DNA of 6,612 bases from JBOGWY01 sp050694015. Lineage in GTDB: Bacteria; Actinomycetota; CADDZG01; WHSQ01. The notes beneath the pieces were generated by a model. The model was not told the DNA's origin. It saw only the letters and a program-made list of their open reading frames with translations, and ran no database searches. A program made the translations under genes and the position numbers. The stretch covers positions 1 to 6,612 of the forward strand of contig JBOGWY010000249.1 in assembly GCA_050694015.1 (NCBI GenBank), given 5' to 3'. Of this stretch, positions 5,944 through 6,612 are shown one piece after another (within the stretch, counting starts at the first letter, position 1; each line of letters begins with the position of its first letter).

Positions 5944-6612
5944 GAGCTACACCCCGCGCCTGCGCTCACCAAGGGCAACGACATCGATGAGCGCGCCCGA
6001 GCCGGACGACCGGCGACGCGCCCTTCGAGGTGGTGCGAATGCGCGCTCACTACCTCCACCGTCTGGAACGAGCCGGGCTCGCTGCCATCGGCATCGAAGT
6101 GCACCAGCTTGTTCGTCCGCGTACGCCCGGTGAGCTTCGCCGCGTCCTTCTTCGACGCTCCCTCGACCAGCAGTTCCTCGGTCCGCCCGACCATCGCCCG
6201 GTTGTGCTCGAGCGTGATCGCGTCCTGCAGGGAAGCGAGGCGGTCGTAGCGCTCCTGAACGATCCCTTTCGGCAGGTGCCCGTCGTGCTCGGCGGCTTCG
6301 GTCATCGGCCGCGGCGAGTACTGGAACGTGAACGCGGCGTCGTAACGCACCTCCTCGACCAGCGAGAGTGTGTCGGCGAACTCCTCCTCGGTCTCGCTCG
6401 GGAAACCCACGATGATGTCGGTCGTTATCGCGACGTCGGGGATCGCGGCGCGCACCTTGCGGACCTTGTCGAGGTAACGCGCGCGGTTGTAGGCGCGCTT
6501 CATGCGTCGCAGCACGGGATCCGAGCCGGACTGCACCGGCAGGTGGATGTGCTCGCACACCACACGCGACGTCGCCATCGCCTCGATCGTGTCGTCGCGG
6601 AAGTCCTTGGGA
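5934..6612 (-). CDS. miaB: tRNA-2-methylthio-N6-dimethylallyladenosine synthase, C-terminal part
   Basis: MiaB is a radical-SAM iron-sulfur enzyme that turns i6A37 into ms2i6A37 in tRNA. The window holds the last 225 residues; the N-terminal UPF0004 domain and the CxxxCxxC cluster motif lie beyond the right edge. The visible part begins PKDFRDDTIEAM and continues with VCEHIHLPVQSGSDPVL (18-34), TTDIIVGFPSETEEEF (63-78) and FQYSPRPMTEAA (96-107), all characteristic of the second half of the radical-SAM barrel. A TRAM RNA-binding domain spans about 140-199 (VGRTEELLVEG to HHLEGRV). The related RimO and MtaB share the fold, but VCEHIHLPVQSGS and the neighbouring miaA favour MiaB. A 26-residue low-complexity tail follows TRAM and ends GCSSCP; its codons carry the ribosome-binding site and start of the next gene. 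Confidence 0.95.
   Translation of the reverse strand, partial: PKDFRDDTIEAMATSRVVCEHIHLPVQSGSDPVLRRMKRAYNRARYLDKVRKVRAAIPDVAITTDIIVGFPSETEEEFADTLSLVEEVRYDAAFTFQYSPRPMTEAAEHDGHLPKGIVQERYDRLASLQDAITLEHNRAMVGRTEELLVEGASKKDAAKLTGRTRTNKLVHFDADGSEPGSFQTVEVVSAHSHHLEGRVAGRPARARSSMSLPLVSAGAGCSSCP
5950..5955 (-). promoter_or_regulatory. Shine-Dalgarno-like site for the LigB-like gene
   Basis: On the minus strand GGGGTG, six bases before CTG 5943, can pair with the 16S rRNA tail over six bases with one G-U wobble (ideal GAGGTG). It lies inside the last codons of miaB and is the best evidence for the CTG start. Confidence 0.45.

Noticed and set aside
5686..6249. Open frame of 187 codons on the + strand across the LigB-like/miaB junction
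   Set aside because: It is antisense to two conserved genes and has no recognisable motif.

Overview
The window looks like a chromosomal housekeeping locus of a high-GC Actinomycetota bacterium. The order lexA / hflX / dapF / miaA / unknown gene / miaB, with lexA facing the rest, matches the neighbourhood known from Mycobacterium tuberculosis (lexA Rv2720, hflX Rv2725c, dapF Rv2726c, miaA Rv2727c, Rv2728c, miaB Rv2733c). A direct-pathway LL-diaminopimelate aminotransferase gene (dapL) sits between dapF and hflX. That is not the arrangement of classical cultivated actinomycetes and suggests a deeper or uncultured class; this assignment is an inference from gene content.

Layout. On the + strand, 1-206 is the C-terminal end of lexA. 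The stretch 207-390 has no gene but holds a possible lexA terminator, two elaborate coaxial hairpins whose axes are exactly 60 bp apart, and a possible leaderless promoter. A small orphan membrane protein follows (391-747, +). A second small membrane protein (750-956, -) converges on it with two bases between the stop codons. From 992 to the right edge, a tightly packed minus-strand operon runs, in transcription order, miaB (cut by the window edge), a LigB-like protein of unknown function, miaA, dapF, dapL and hflX; the 68-aa membrane protein may be its last member.

The operon genes overlap at every junction: 10 bp at miaB/LigB-like, then four 4-bp stop/start overlaps (ATGA, ATGA, TTGA, CTGA). 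Two genes, hflX and the LigB-like gene, appear to start at CTG, because no ATG, GTG or TTG lies where the conserved N-terminus needs one, and both have Shine-Dalgarno-like sequences at suitable spacing.

Functionally, MiaA prenylates A37 of tRNAs reading UNN codons and MiaB methylthiolates the product. DapL and DapF make LL- and then meso-diaminopimelate for lysine and peptidoglycan. HflX is a ribosome-splitting GTPase. I see no mobile element, CRISPR array, tRNA or rRNA. The least explained parts are the tandem hairpins at 233-342, the LigB-like gene between miaB and miaA, and the two orphan membrane proteins.
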